Of a stretch of 64,000 nucleotides of DNA, positions 25,749 through 33,656 are shown one piece after another. A program made the position numbers and the translations under genes. The notes below the pieces were generated by a model that was not told the origin of the DNA, searched no databases, and was given only the letters and a program-made list of their open reading frames with translations. This DNA is from Brevibacillus laterosporus (GTDB lineage: Bacteria; Bacillota; Bacilli; Brevibacillales; Brevibacillaceae), in assembly GCA_007833815.1 (NCBI GenBank), contig CP033464.1:1738501-1802500 (forward strand), written 5' to 3'. Positions within the stretch are counted from its first letter, which is position 1. The number at the start of each line of letters is the position of its first letter.

Positions 25749-26352
25749 TCATGAGATGGTGCGTATGGGGCTCGCTTCTTATTTGTCCACAGAGGATGAT
25801 ATAGAAGTAGTAGGAGAGGCTTCAAGTGGGGAAGATGGAGTACGTCTGGTAGAGGAAATGCAGCCAGACGTGGTGCTAATGGATTTGGTCATGGAAGGTA
25901 TGGGAGGTATTGAGGCAACAAGAAAAGTGCGGGAAGTGTTGCCGCACACCAAGGTGATTGTACTTACCAGCTTTATTGATGATGAAAAAGTGTACCCAGT
26001 TATTGAAGCAGGTGCATTCAGTTATCTGTTAAAAACCTCCCGTGCCTCTGAAATCGTGAAAGCCATTCGTGCCGCTGTAGAAGGTGAGCCTGTACTGGAA
26101 TCGCAAGTGGCGAGCAAAATCATGGCTCGTTTCCGTACAGGTGCACAGACACCAGCGCATCAACAGTTGACGCCTCGTGAGCTGGAGGTACTGCTGTTGA
26201 TCGGGCAGGGAAAATCCAATCAAGAGATTGCGGATGAATTAATTATTGGAATTAAAACGGTTAAGACGCATGTAAGTAATGTTTTATCGAAATTAGGTGT
26301 AGAAGATCGGACGCAAGCTGCTATTTATGTACATAAGCATCAGCTACATTAA
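25714..26352 (+). CDS. liaR: NarL/FixJ response regulator, LiaR-like
   Basis: Response regulator of 212 residues with Asp11-Asp12, phosphoacceptor Asp57 (VVLMDLVMEGMGG) and a LuxR-type helix-turn-helix (LTPRELEVLLLIGQGKSNQEIADELIIGIKTVKTHVSNVLSKLGVEDRTQA). It probably activates the liaI promoter. The start may be this ATG or the in-frame ATG at 25723, since AAGGAG lies 3 nt or 12 nt upstream respectively. It is the last gene of the operon. Confidence 0.92.
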   Translation: MEKMIRVLLVDDHEMVRMGLASYLSTEDDIEVVGEASSGEDGVRLVEEMQPDVVLMDLVMEGMGGIEATRKVREVLPHTKVIVLTSFIDDEKVYPVIEAGAFSYLLKTSRASEIVKAIRAAVEGEPVLESQVASKIMARFRTGAQTPAHQQLTPRELEVLLLIGQGKSNQEIADELIIGIKTVKTHVSNVLSKLGVEDRTQAAIYVHKHQLH

Positions 26353-26371
26353 GAAAAATAGATGAAACGCC

Positions 26372-26400
26372 AAAACCCGGAGCTATTCTTCGGGTTTTTC
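26372..26400 (+). terminator. Intrinsic terminator of the lia-type operon
   Basis: AAAACCCG/CGGGTTTT with a T run and 11-nt loop, 20 nt after liaR. Confidence 0.85.
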
Positions 26401-26471
26401 TGCTTATGGCTTATCAAACCGGCTTACTAGGGCAATACTAAAAGAATATGGAATATAGTGGAGTTGGTCGC

Positions 26472-27302
26472 ATGAAAAAGTTTATGCCGAAGCGATCCCA
26501 ATTCTTCACAGCAAATAATGGAGTAGATGTCGTCGGAGATATACATGGTTGCTATGAAGAATTTATTGAACTGTTGTCGGTGCTCGGCTACACGTTCGAT
26601 GCAAAGGATCAGCTATATAAACATCCTAGGGGAAGAAAGCTTCTGTCACTGGGAGATATTACGAGCAGAGGACCAGAGTCCCTCAAGTTACTTGATTTTT
26701 TTATTAGGCATGTTAAAGAGGGGCTAGCTGAGATGGTAGACAGCAATCATGGCTGGAAAATTGCACGTTGGCTAGATGGAAGACGTGTAATGCTGGCGCA
26801 TGGGGATGAGTTGGTGGAACATCAGTTTGCGCGTTATGAGGCAGAACGCGGAGCGCGTCCTGCTGCTCAATTTCGTTATGCGAGTTTGCAACTGCTCATG
26901 TCGGCACCTTCACATATTATTGTGAAATACCGAGGTGAAAAAGTTCTAGTTGCCGTGCATGCTGGGATTAAAGACAGTTATATTGGGACGGATTCACCCG
27001 CCATCCAAAATTTTTGTCGATATGGAGATGTGGCAGGTTTGGGGCCAGATGGTAGGCCCATTCGCAAGGATTGGACGGTAGAGCATTTATCCAATATGTT
27101 AATCATCTGGGGGCATGACCCTCGACCTGAACCAGAACGCAGTGAAAAGCAGAATGCTATTAATATTGACCAGGGGTGTGTGTTTGGAGGTAAGCTATCC
27201 GCTTATCGTTACCCAGAGGATGAGCTAGTCAGCGTGATGGCTAAAGCTAATTATTCCGGCTTGGATGATACACCACTCACCCGTTATGTAAAAAGGAAAT
27301 AG
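26472..27302 (+). CDS. PrpE-like metallophosphoesterase
   Basis: Calcineurin-like phosphatase of 276 residues related to B. subtilis PrpE, a bis(5'-nucleosyl)-tetraphosphatase. Visible motifs are DVVGDIHGCYEEF, LLSLGDITSRGPESL, VDSNHGWKIARWL, MLAHGDELVEH, VAVHAGI and IIWGHDPRPEP, with NIDQGCVFGGKLSAYRYPE near the C-terminus. Two motifs differ from the family rule: GDxxDRG is GDITSRG and GNH is SNH. The ATG at 26472, 8 nt after GGAG, is preferred over 26448. Confidence 0.78.
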   Translation: MKKFMPKRSQFFTANNGVDVVGDIHGCYEEFIELLSVLGYTFDAKDQLYKHPRGRKLLSLGDITSRGPESLKLLDFFIRHVKEGLAEMVDSNHGWKIARWLDGRRVMLAHGDELVEHQFARYEAERGARPAAQFRYASLQLLMSAPSHIIVKYRGEKVLVAVHAGIKDSYIGTDSPAIQNFCRYGDVAGLGPDGRPIRKDWTVEHLSNMLIIWGHDPRPEPERSEKQNAINIDQGCVFGGKLSAYRYPEDELVSVMAKANYSGLDDTPLTRYVKRK

Positions 27303-27313
27303 CTTTGTCAGAA

Positions 27314-27345
27314 AAAAGCGAGCCAGATTACATAGGCTCGCTTTT
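27314..27345. terminator. Bidirectional terminator
   Basis: An 11-bp stem AAAAGCGAGCC/GGCTCGCTTTT between convergent genes; its right end touches the stop codon of the minus-strand gene. Confidence 0.85.
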
Positions 27346-27895
27346 AGACATAATCTTCGTAGGATGAGAAATTCTTTTTTTGAGAGGAATCATTAGGTAA
27401 CTGAGAAGGTGATTCTAAGGGAGCTTCACTAGTCGGTGTGTCGGTAGTAGGAGGCAGTTGTTCTGGATCGGTATTAGGGGCAGAAGGGGTAGCTGTGGGA
27501 GGAGATAAGGATTGATTCAATGCGATTTCAATTGCTGTCTGCTGTGTATGCGCTTGTGACTGTGTTTGGGATGGTATAGGAATCTGTGTAGAGGATTGCT
27601 CTTGCTCTAGGGATTGCACAGAAGGTTGAAAGGTAATCGAACGCATATGCTGTTGGGTATTTTTTGTAGTAGAGTAAATTCCTACGGCTGCAAGGCCTGC
27701 TGTGATTCCATGCATGAGGGAATCTTTCCAGATGAAAGGTACGGGGCCATATAACCAATCGTAACCTATCTTTAATAGCAAAATAAATCCCAATGTTGTC
27801 CAGGCCCGTAGCTTCGTAGGAATACCTAGCCAGCTAGATAGGGTAGAGGTGGCCGCCATGGCGATCGCCACAATAGCACCAATGTCTAAGCTCAT
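27344..27895 (-). CDS. Putative holin-like membrane protein with disordered tail
   Basis: A 183-residue protein. The N-terminal third has two or three hydrophobic segments (about 5-25, 32-48, 58-76) separated by short polar turns, and the rest is a long Ser/Thr/Pro/Gln-rich disordered tail. It follows an N-acetylmuramoyl-L-alanine amidase gene on the same strand, the arrangement of phage-derived lysis cassettes, which suggests a holin. The tail is unusual for holins. AAGGAG lies 8 nt before the ATG. Function is inferred from context only. Confidence 0.5.
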   Translation of the reverse strand: MSLDIGAIVAIAMAATSTLSSWLGIPTKLRAWTTLGFILLLKIGYDWLYGPVPFIWKDSLMHGITAGLAAVGIYSTTKNTQQHMRSITFQPSVQSLEQEQSSTQIPIPSQTQSQAHTQQTAIEIALNQSLSPPTATPSAPNTDPEQLPPTTDTPTSEAPLESPSQLPNDSSQKKNFSSYEDYV

Positions 27896-27938
27896 GGGAA
27901 CGTCTCCTTTGTTTAGCCGTGCTTGTGTAATAAATGGC

Positions 27939-28693
27939 CTATTTTTTCGTCAATTTTTCGTATAATCGGCGTAACACGACGGCTTCTGCCCATAACGGCA
28001 AGGGGTTATCGTAATTGTGCCGCCAATCCTCATTAGTTAAAATGCCTTCTTGGTAAAGCCAGCTAACTGCTTCCTGCTTCCAGTCAGCTGGCGGATCAGG
28101 ATTTGGATCAGGATCAGGATCAGGTGTAGTGGTTTGTGGGGAGTATAAGGACGATTGGTAAACTCAGCAAAACCACGAACAACGGCTTCTGCAAGATTTT
28201 CCCACTTTGTATTTAAGAGCTGTGCATCTGTCGGATTGTCTGCAAATCCATATTCGATGATGACTGTTTCTACGTTTCCAGTGTCCCGATGCATAAAATA
28301 GTAATCAAGCTGGGGATTATTAGGAAGAGTACGCGTATAGGTACGTCTCACGGGCATGCCAACTGTCTCGATTTCCTCAAAAAGAGAACGAGCCATGGCT
28401 GAGGAAGCATGAATGGAGTAGATTCCTTCTGCCCCGTGTCCGCCACCCGAATTAACATGATTGCAAAGACAATAACGTGCGCCGCTGTTACGAACTAGTG
28501 ATGCACGCTGGTCGCTTCCAAGCGTCATGTCTGTAGAACGGGTAAGCAAAGTCGGAATATTTAATTCTAAAAAACGCTGGTATTGATAAAGGGACATTTT
28601 TAGTACGAGGTCTTTTTCTTTAAACAAGTTGTTGGTCCCTCCTCCTGGATCAATGCCACCATGTCCAGGGTCGATCATGACGAAAGGAGTCAT
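27939..28693 (-). pseudogene. N-acetylmuramoyl-L-alanine amidase (Amidase_3), frameshifted
   Basis: Zinc amidase that cleaves the bond between muramic acid and L-alanine. The catalytic domain shows MIDPGHGGIDPGG (His), FKEKDLVLKM (Glu), NHVNSGGGHGAEG (His) and VIIEYGFADNP (Glu). The frame is lost at a GGGG run (28138-28141): reading on gives a 218-residue protein with a nonsense tail, but one extra base restores an Asp-Pro linker and a C-terminal domain (ADWKQEAVSWLYQEGIL to RRLYEKLTKK) ending at 27939. The intact protein would have about 250 residues. It could be a true mutation or a sequence error. Confidence 0.8.
28095..28123 (-). repeat. Tandem GGATCA repeat encoding the Asp-Pro linker
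   Basis: Five near-identical GGATCA units, one of them degenerate (GGATTT), encode alternating Pro and Asp/Asn residues between the amidase domain and its C-terminal domain. Confidence 0.7.
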
Positions 28694-28840
28694 TTTTCTT
28701 CACCTCGTCACAGTATATGCAGATCCTATCACAAAAAGTTAGCCTCATTTCATACCTTACGACACAAATCAGCATGGACAGGGAAGCTTCTTATGGTAAA
28801 ATGGACGGGATAAGATATTAAAAAAGGATGGTAATGGAAC

Positions 28841-29083
28841 ATGTGGTACAACTGGGTTATTCCAATTGTTACGCTTCTCGCAGGTTTAGCTGGTGGGTTC
28901 TATGGTGGAGTTCACTATCTTAAAAAGCAAGTAGCCAACATGCAAATGGATGAAAAACAAATTCAAACCATGGCACGTTCTATGGGTATGAATTTAAATC
29001 AAAAGCAGCTAAAGCAAATGAGTCGCAACATGAAAAACATGAAAATGCCGAACACAAAACTCCCTAAACCTAAGTCAAAATAG
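28841..29083 (+). CDS. YneF-like small membrane protein (UPF0154)
   Basis: An 80-residue protein with one N-terminal membrane helix (about residues 4-24) followed by a charged helix. The segment DEKQIQTMARSMGMNLNQKQLKQMSRNMKN matches the UPF0154/YneF pattern (MxxxMGxxxSQKKxxQM). The family function is unknown. It lies 12 nt before another small membrane-protein gene, so the two are probably co-transcribed. Confidence 0.75.
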   Translation: MWYNWVIPIVTLLAGLAGGFYGGVHYLKKQVANMQMDEKQIQTMARSMGMNLNQKQLKQMSRNMKNMKMPNTKLPKPKSK

Positions 29084-29095
29084 GAGGGAAGCAAC

Positions 29096-29272
29096 TTGAG
29101 CTCCTCGCGTATTCGCTTTATGATGTTAGGCTTTATCATTGGAGTCATACTGTTCTTTCTTAAAGATTTACCAACGGGATTTCGAATGGCAGCTCCCTTT
29201 TACGGGGCAGGCATCGGCTTATTAACCGACGGAATCATTGCCCGTGTAAAGCAACAGAGAGATGGCAAATAA
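29096..29272 (+). CDS. Small membrane protein, 58 residues
   Basis: A 58-residue protein, start TTG after GGAGGG (7 nt spacing), with two hydrophobic segments: MMLGFIIGVILFFL and APFYGAGIGLLTDGII. It ends in a charged tail (RVKQQRDGK). No family recognised. It follows the YneF-like gene in an apparent operon. Confidence 0.65.
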   Translation: MSSSRIRFMMLGFIIGVILFFLKDLPTGFRMAAPFYGAGIGLLTDGIIARVKQQRDGK

Positions 29273-29350
29273 CGGGGAGACAGGTGCCGATCGGGTAAAA
29301 ACGTGTCAGCAACCAAACAGGAGTAAGTCGCCTGTTATTAGTAAAAAAGT

Positions 29351-29386
29351 AACGGCGTGCAACCATCAGGTGTTGCACGCCGTTTT
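29351..29386. terminator. Bidirectional terminator
   Basis: A 13-bp perfect stem AACGGCGTGCAAC/GTTGCACGCCGTT with an 8-nt loop, followed by TT on the plus strand; it lies between convergent units. Confidence 0.8.
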
Positions 29387-29394
29387 GCTTATTT

Positions 29395-30162
29395 TTATTT
29401 GATTAATAGTTCATACACCATTTTTGTAATGAGAGAGACTGATATAATAAGAAATAGCGGGCGCACATAACGGACACCTGTTTTGACAGCTACGCGGGCA
29501 CCTAAAGTAGCACCTATAATCATCGCAATCCCCATAACTAAACCAGTTGAAAAGAAGACCTTTCCATTCCAGGTAAATACAGTAAGCGCAGCAATGTTGC
29601 TGGCTAGATTAAGGATACGACCGTTTCCAGCAGCGATTACAAAATCATAACCAAACAATAATACCATGAGAAAGACAAAGAAGGAGCCTGTGCCAGGACC
29701 AAAAAAACCATCGTAGAACCCGATCAAAAAAGCAAACAAAATCCCCCAAGGAATAGTAAAGGTCGTGTACCCTTTAAAGTTTGCTTCATGGCCAAACTTT
29801 TTGTTTAAAAGAGTATAAACAAAGATAAGACCCATCATAATAATTACTAGCGTGTTAAGAAAGCCTTGAGGAACATCTAAAACAGTCAGGGCACCTATCC
29901 ATGCACCGATAAATGAAAAGGGCATAAGGATTAACATTAGCTTTTTATCATATTTACCCATGCTAATGAAGGTGATGGAGCTGGTTAGGGAAGAGATAGT
30001 ACCTGCCAGTTTGTTTGTACCCAATGCTAAATGAGGAGGGAGACCTAAACCCAACAAGGCAGGCAGGGAAATCAATCCTCCTCCTCCAACACAACTATCA
30101 ATGAATGCAGCTAAAAATCCTAATAACGAAAGTAAAACAATGGTGGATATGTCGAGTTCCAT
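29395..30162 (-). CDS. TSUP (TauE/SafE) family membrane transporter
   Basis: A 255-residue membrane protein with about eight helices and two related halves. The motifs GFLAAFIDSCVGGGGLISLPALL near the N-terminus and GFYDGFFGPGTGSFF in the middle are the family's two hallmark repeats. Members move sulfite, sulfonates or other organic anions; the substrate here is unknown. AAGGAG lies about 12 nt before the ATG. Confidence 0.9.
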   Translation of the reverse strand: MELDISTIVLLSLLGFLAAFIDSCVGGGGLISLPALLGLGLPPHLALGTNKLAGTISSLTSSITFISMGKYDKKLMLILMPFSFIGAWIGALTVLDVPQGFLNTLVIIMMGLIFVYTLLNKKFGHEANFKGYTTFTIPWGILFAFLIGFYDGFFGPGTGSFFVFLMVLLFGYDFVIAAGNGRILNLASNIAALTVFTWNGKVFFSTGLVMGIAMIIGATLGARVAVKTGVRYVRPLFLIISVSLITKMVYELLIK

Positions 30163-30297
30163 ATGACAGTCAGACTCCTTTATGCAATTGTGAAATATTT
30201 GATAATGTACAGTTTAACATGAGCGATCGGGTTTGCAAGGGTTGAACATTCGGTAATGTAGGACTAAACACCTTACTATACTTTCAAAACATTTTTG

Positions 30298-30326
30298 TTG
30301 CATTAGTCAGTCGTTTGCGCTATAAT
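30298..30326 (+). promoter_or_regulatory. sodA promoter
   Basis: TTGCAT (30298-30303), 17-nt spacer and TATAAT (30321-30326); a strong sigma-A promoter about 60 bp before the start codon. Confidence 0.75.
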
Positions 30327-30384
30327 TAAACAGAAAAAGAAGAGTAAATAAACTTTTTACCTACATAAAGGAGGAGTTTTTGTA

Positions 30385-30993
30385 ATGGCACATCAACTAC
30401 CTGCACTACCATATGCAAACAATGCATTGGAACCACATTTTGATGCACTAACAATGGAAATTCACCACGATCGTCATCACGCTACATACGTTAACAATTT
30501 AAATGTTGCTTTAGAAGCTCATGCTGATCTTCAAGAAAAAAGCATTGAAGAATTGATTTCCAATCTGGATGCTCTTCCAGAAGGCATTCGTACAGCTGTA
30601 CGTAACAATGGCGGTGGACATGCGAACCACAGCTTATTCTGGGAAATTCTAAGTCCAAATGGCGGCGGAAACCCAACAGGTGCTATTGCTAATGCGATTA
30701 ATGCAGCTTTCGGTAGCTACGATAACTTTAAAGCTGAATTTGCAAAAGCAGCTACAGGCCGTTTCGGTTCTGGCTGGGCTTGGCTAATTGTAGACGGCGA
30801 TAAAGTAGCAATCACTTCCACACCTAACCAAGATAGCCCAATCATGGAAGGCAAAAAGCCTGTTCTTGGTCTAGATGTATGGGAGCATGCTTATTACTTG
30901 AATTACCAAAACAAACGCCCAGACTACATCGGTGCTTTCTGGAACCTGATTAACTGGGAAGAAGTAAACAAACGCTTCCAAGCGGCTCGCTAA
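30385..30993 (+). CDS. sodA: Superoxide dismutase (Mn type)
   Basis: Dismutates superoxide to hydrogen peroxide and oxygen; 202 residues, the usual length. The four metal ligands are visible: His27 (in [14 protein letters not shown]), a His in [13 protein letters not shown], and Asp and His in [15 protein letters not shown]. The Gly/Gln pattern and the sequence match Mn-dependent enzymes of Bacillales. AAGGAGG precedes the ATG. Monocistronic with its own promoter and terminator. Confidence 0.97.
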   Translation: MAHQLPALPYANNALEPHFDALTMEIHHDRHHATYVNNLNVALEAHADLQEKSIEELISNLDALPEGIRTAVRNNGGGHANHSLFWEILSPNGGGNPTGAIANAINAAFGSYDNFKAEFAKAATGRFGSGWAWLIVDGDKVAITSTPNQDSPIMEGKKPVLGLDVWEHAYYLNYQNKRPDYIGAFWNLINWEEVNKRFQAAR

Positions 30994-31004
30994 TACATGT
31001 AAAA

Positions 31005-31065
31005 AAATCAAAAGGTAAGCCTCCTATTAGACATGTCTAGTAGGAATGCTTACCTTTTTTGATTT
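31005..31065 (+). terminator. sodA terminator
   Basis: A long stem (AAATCAAAAGGTAAGC pairing with GCTTACCTTTTTTGATTT) with an inner TCCTA/TAGGA hairpin and a T run. Confidence 0.85.
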
Positions 31066-31202
31066 GTAAAGTAATAACAAGTAAGCGTATGTCTTCAAAA
31101 GGCTAGGTTATAAGAGACGCGAGAGTTCGTCCATAAAACGAATCCAGCACAAATTCACATATGGAACCCATCATTTTCTACTGTTCTTCTCACGTTTTTC
31201 TT

Positions 31203-31232
31203 ACCTCCTAGATATAAATAAATCTAAGGAGG
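31203..31232. repeat. Inverted repeat in the sodA-CDF intergenic region
   Basis: CCTCCTAGAT and ATCTAAGGAGG face each other over 8 nt. The 360-bp gap 31066-31429 contains no convincing gene and nothing else I can name. Confidence 0.4.
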
Positions 31233-31429
31233 AAGGGTTTCGTTTCCACTTCTCTCTGTATGAGATTTTCAGGCATGATCCGATTTCATTTTTTATATAA
31301 AGTTTCCCTCAGGCAATTTTTTTTCCTTACAGATGCAATCCTGCCTTTTTGCAAAAACGTTTCTCTAGACTAACACGGTTTTCAGTCGTTACCATAAAGA
31401 TAGAAAGTTTGGTATGAGGAGGATTGACT

Positions 31430-32338
31430 GTGGAAAGTTTAGAAGGGGGCACCAAACTCCTGAAATACAAAAAGGGAAGCAAAGCCATTAAAATTAGCAT
31501 CTTCCTTTATTTAATCCTGTCTGTCAGTAAGATCTTGGCGGGTATGTTTGCACAATCTGAGGCGTTGACAGCAGATGGATGGAATAACGTCTCAGATGTA
31601 CTGGCGTCAATTGCTCTGATGATCGGTATGTATATTTCCCAAAAGCCAGCCGATCACAATCATCGATATGGACATTTTCGTGCAGAAACGACAGCAGCTC
31701 TATTAGCGGCTTTTATGATGGCAGTGGTAGGAATAGAAGTGTTACGAGATGCTTTCATGAAATTATGGAGGCCAGAAGCGCAAGTAATAGCTCCCGATTC
31801 TTTATCCATGTATGTAGCTTTGGGTGGTGCCCTCATTTTATATCTCTTATCTCGCTACAATATGGCTATCGCAAAAGAAACAGATAATTTGGCAGTCATG
31901 ACTGCCGCTTATGATAATCGAAGCGACGCGATCATCAGTATAGGGACTTTGATTGGTATTGGTGCAGCTCGACTGGGGTGGTTATGGGCGGACGCCTTGG
32001 TGGCGCTCATTGTGGGCTTACTAATTATTAAGACGGCATATGTGGTTGGAAAACAAGCAGTTGACAGCTTGATGGATGCCTTTGAGGAAGATAAATGGCA
32101 AGAGATACATGATCGAATCCTGGAAGTGAATGGTGTTAGCCGAGTGACTGATTTACGGGCACGCTATCACGGAAGTGCTGTTCATGTTGATTGTATCATA
32201 GAGGTACCTTCATCACTGACAGTAGCAGAGAGTCATGATGTCACGGATAAAATTGAAGATTATCTGAAAGGTTTTAATGGTATTGAACGTATGTTGATTC
32301 ATGTAGAACCAGCTACGAGCAGACAAAATAAATCCTGA
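31430..32338 (+). CDS. Cation diffusion facilitator (CDF) transporter
   Basis: Membrane antiporter for divalent metals (Zn, Mn, Fe or Co) of 302 residues. Six helices are predicted; the metal site is formed by EALTADGWNNVSDVLAS in helix 2 and YDNRSDAIISI in helix 5. The C-terminal cytoplasmic domain carries HVDCIIEVPSSLTVAESHDVTDKIE. The start is GTG, 7 nt after AGGAGG (31417-31422); a TTG at 31424 is too close to that site. Similar to Mn exporters of Bacillales, but metal choice is uncertain. Confidence 0.88.
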   Translation: MESLEGGTKLLKYKKGSKAIKISIFLYLILSVSKILAGMFAQSEALTADGWNNVSDVLASIALMIGMYISQKPADHNHRYGHFRAETTAALLAAFMMAVVGIEVLRDAFMKLWRPEAQVIAPDSLSMYVALGGALILYLLSRYNMAIAKETDNLAVMTAAYDNRSDAIISIGTLIGIGAARLGWLWADALVALIVGLLIIKTAYVVGKQAVDSLMDAFEEDKWQEIHDRILEVNGVSRVTDLRARYHGSAVHVDCIIEVPSSLTVAESHDVTDKIEDYLKGFNGIERMLIHVEPATSRQNKS

Positions 32339-32357
32339 CCATAGAAGGAACAAAGAG

Positions 32358-32387
32358 AAAAAGCTCCTCATTGACGAGGAGCTTTTT
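32358..32387. terminator. Bidirectional terminator
   Basis: A 12-bp perfect stem AAAAAGCTCCTC/GAGGAGCTTTTT between convergent genes. Confidence 0.85.
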
Positions 32388-32392
32388 CCATC

Positions 32393-33400
32393 TTAATTAA
32401 CTTGAATCTCTTTTTTAGGGTTTAATTTTTTTGTTAATTGGTCTTCACTGTGGTGAATCCAGCCTACAAACGAATCACGAATTTGCTTATCTTGATCTAG
32501 ATAAACCACGGCTACCAGCATGTAGTGGGATTTACCCATATGCTTAGCACGATAGCGTAAATCTTTCCATTTTACTTCATAGCCAAATGAACGTTGAATC
32601 ACTTCAGCATGCACATGGTGGGTAAAGGAAAGAAAAGCCTGCACTTTTTTATCCTGTCTAGTGATGGTAATAAGATCTGGCTCCACTTTTGGAATTGGAA
32701 AAATATCAAGCACCAGTGGTTCTGAATCTTGATGCATCTCCCCTACATACCATTGCTGAGACGTTTTTACTACGAACGTCCACTGACTCCATGAATAAGT
32801 AGGAATCAGTGTGTACTCTCCTTCTAGCCCCAAAGAGGATTGAAGATAGGTTACCTCGCGTGCGTGGACCCGATATCTTTTTACATAATACAAGGCAATA
32901 AACAGGTAAATAACCAGGAACAGCTTCCCAGGCTCAGCACCAGCAGCCCATAATAACAGACCGATGATATGCAAGGCAAAAATTAGTGGATCAAAGATAA
33001 ACATAGTACAAAGAGCAACCCATTTTCGATTAAAGGGTCGCAGTGCCTGCGTTCCGTAGGCATTAAATATATCGACAAATACATGTAGAAAGACAGCAAA
33101 GAATGTCCAACCAAGTAAATGCCCCCAATGTTGTTGCGGCATAAAGAATTGGATAAGTCCACAAATGGAAAGTGTCCAGATAAAAATAGCGGGGATCGAA
33201 TGAGAGGCTCCCCGATGGTTGCGAATATATGTTGCATTACCGAGTAGACGAGTAAAACCGTCAAAATCGGGTGCTTGTTGACCAATGACTGTTCCAATCA
33301 TTACCGCTTCAGCTAAACCAGGATCGTTTGCTACAACAGGATCTAAGTGAGCAAGAGCAGCTAAACCAAAACCGATGGCAAAATGCGTGGCAGTATCCAC
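32393..33400 (-). CDS. yfhP: YfhP-like DUF457 membrane protein
   Basis: Membrane-bound putative metal-dependent hydrolase, 335 residues. The N-terminal half has several helices and the DUF457 motifs DTATHFAIGFGLA, APDFDGFTRLLG and RGASHSIPAIFIW (candidate metal-binding Asp and His residues), and a soluble C-terminal domain follows. The GTG at 33400, 10 nt after AAGGAG, is a better start than the ATG at 33466 and gives the normal YfhP N-terminus. Its divergent position beside mutY is the same as in B. subtilis, where YfhP negatively affects neighbouring genes. Confidence 0.8.
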   Translation of the reverse strand: MDTATHFAIGFGLAALAHLDPVVANDPGLAEAVMIGTVIGQQAPDFDGFTRLLGNATYIRNHRGASHSIPAIFIWTLSICGLIQFFMPQQHWGHLLGWTFFAVFLHVFVDIFNAYGTQALRPFNRKWVALCTMFIFDPLIFALHIIGLLLWAAGAEPGKLFLVIYLFIALYYVKRYRVHAREVTYLQSSLGLEGEYTLIPTYSWSQWTFVVKTSQQWYVGEMHQDSEPLVLDIFPIPKVEPDLITITRQDKKVQAFLSFTHHVHAEVIQRSFGYEVKWKDLRYRAKHMGKSHYMLVAVVYLDQDKQIRDSFVGWIHHSEDQLTKKLNPKKEIQVN

Positions 33401-33656
33401 TAGAAGATTTCTCCTTTCGCACGGGGATGGTGGAAAAATTATGGCACAACTAACGTGATTCTTCAATGCTTTCGAGAAAAAAGCTATACTTTCTTTCTAC
33501 ATATAGCATAAACAATACGTTTAGGATGGCAAATGTAGGAGATCGCTTGTTCAAATCTCTTTTTTTTGGCAAGATGGGAATAGATGATCTTTGCACGAAT
33601 TGCAATATATTGATTAGATGTAACCTGAATGAGCAAAGGGGAAACAGAGAAAAAGC

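Noticed and set aside
31140-31215. Small minus-strand frame starting GTG after GGAGG in the sodA-CDF gap
   Set aside because: It ends after 12 codons and nothing follows; the GGAGG is part of an inverted repeat.
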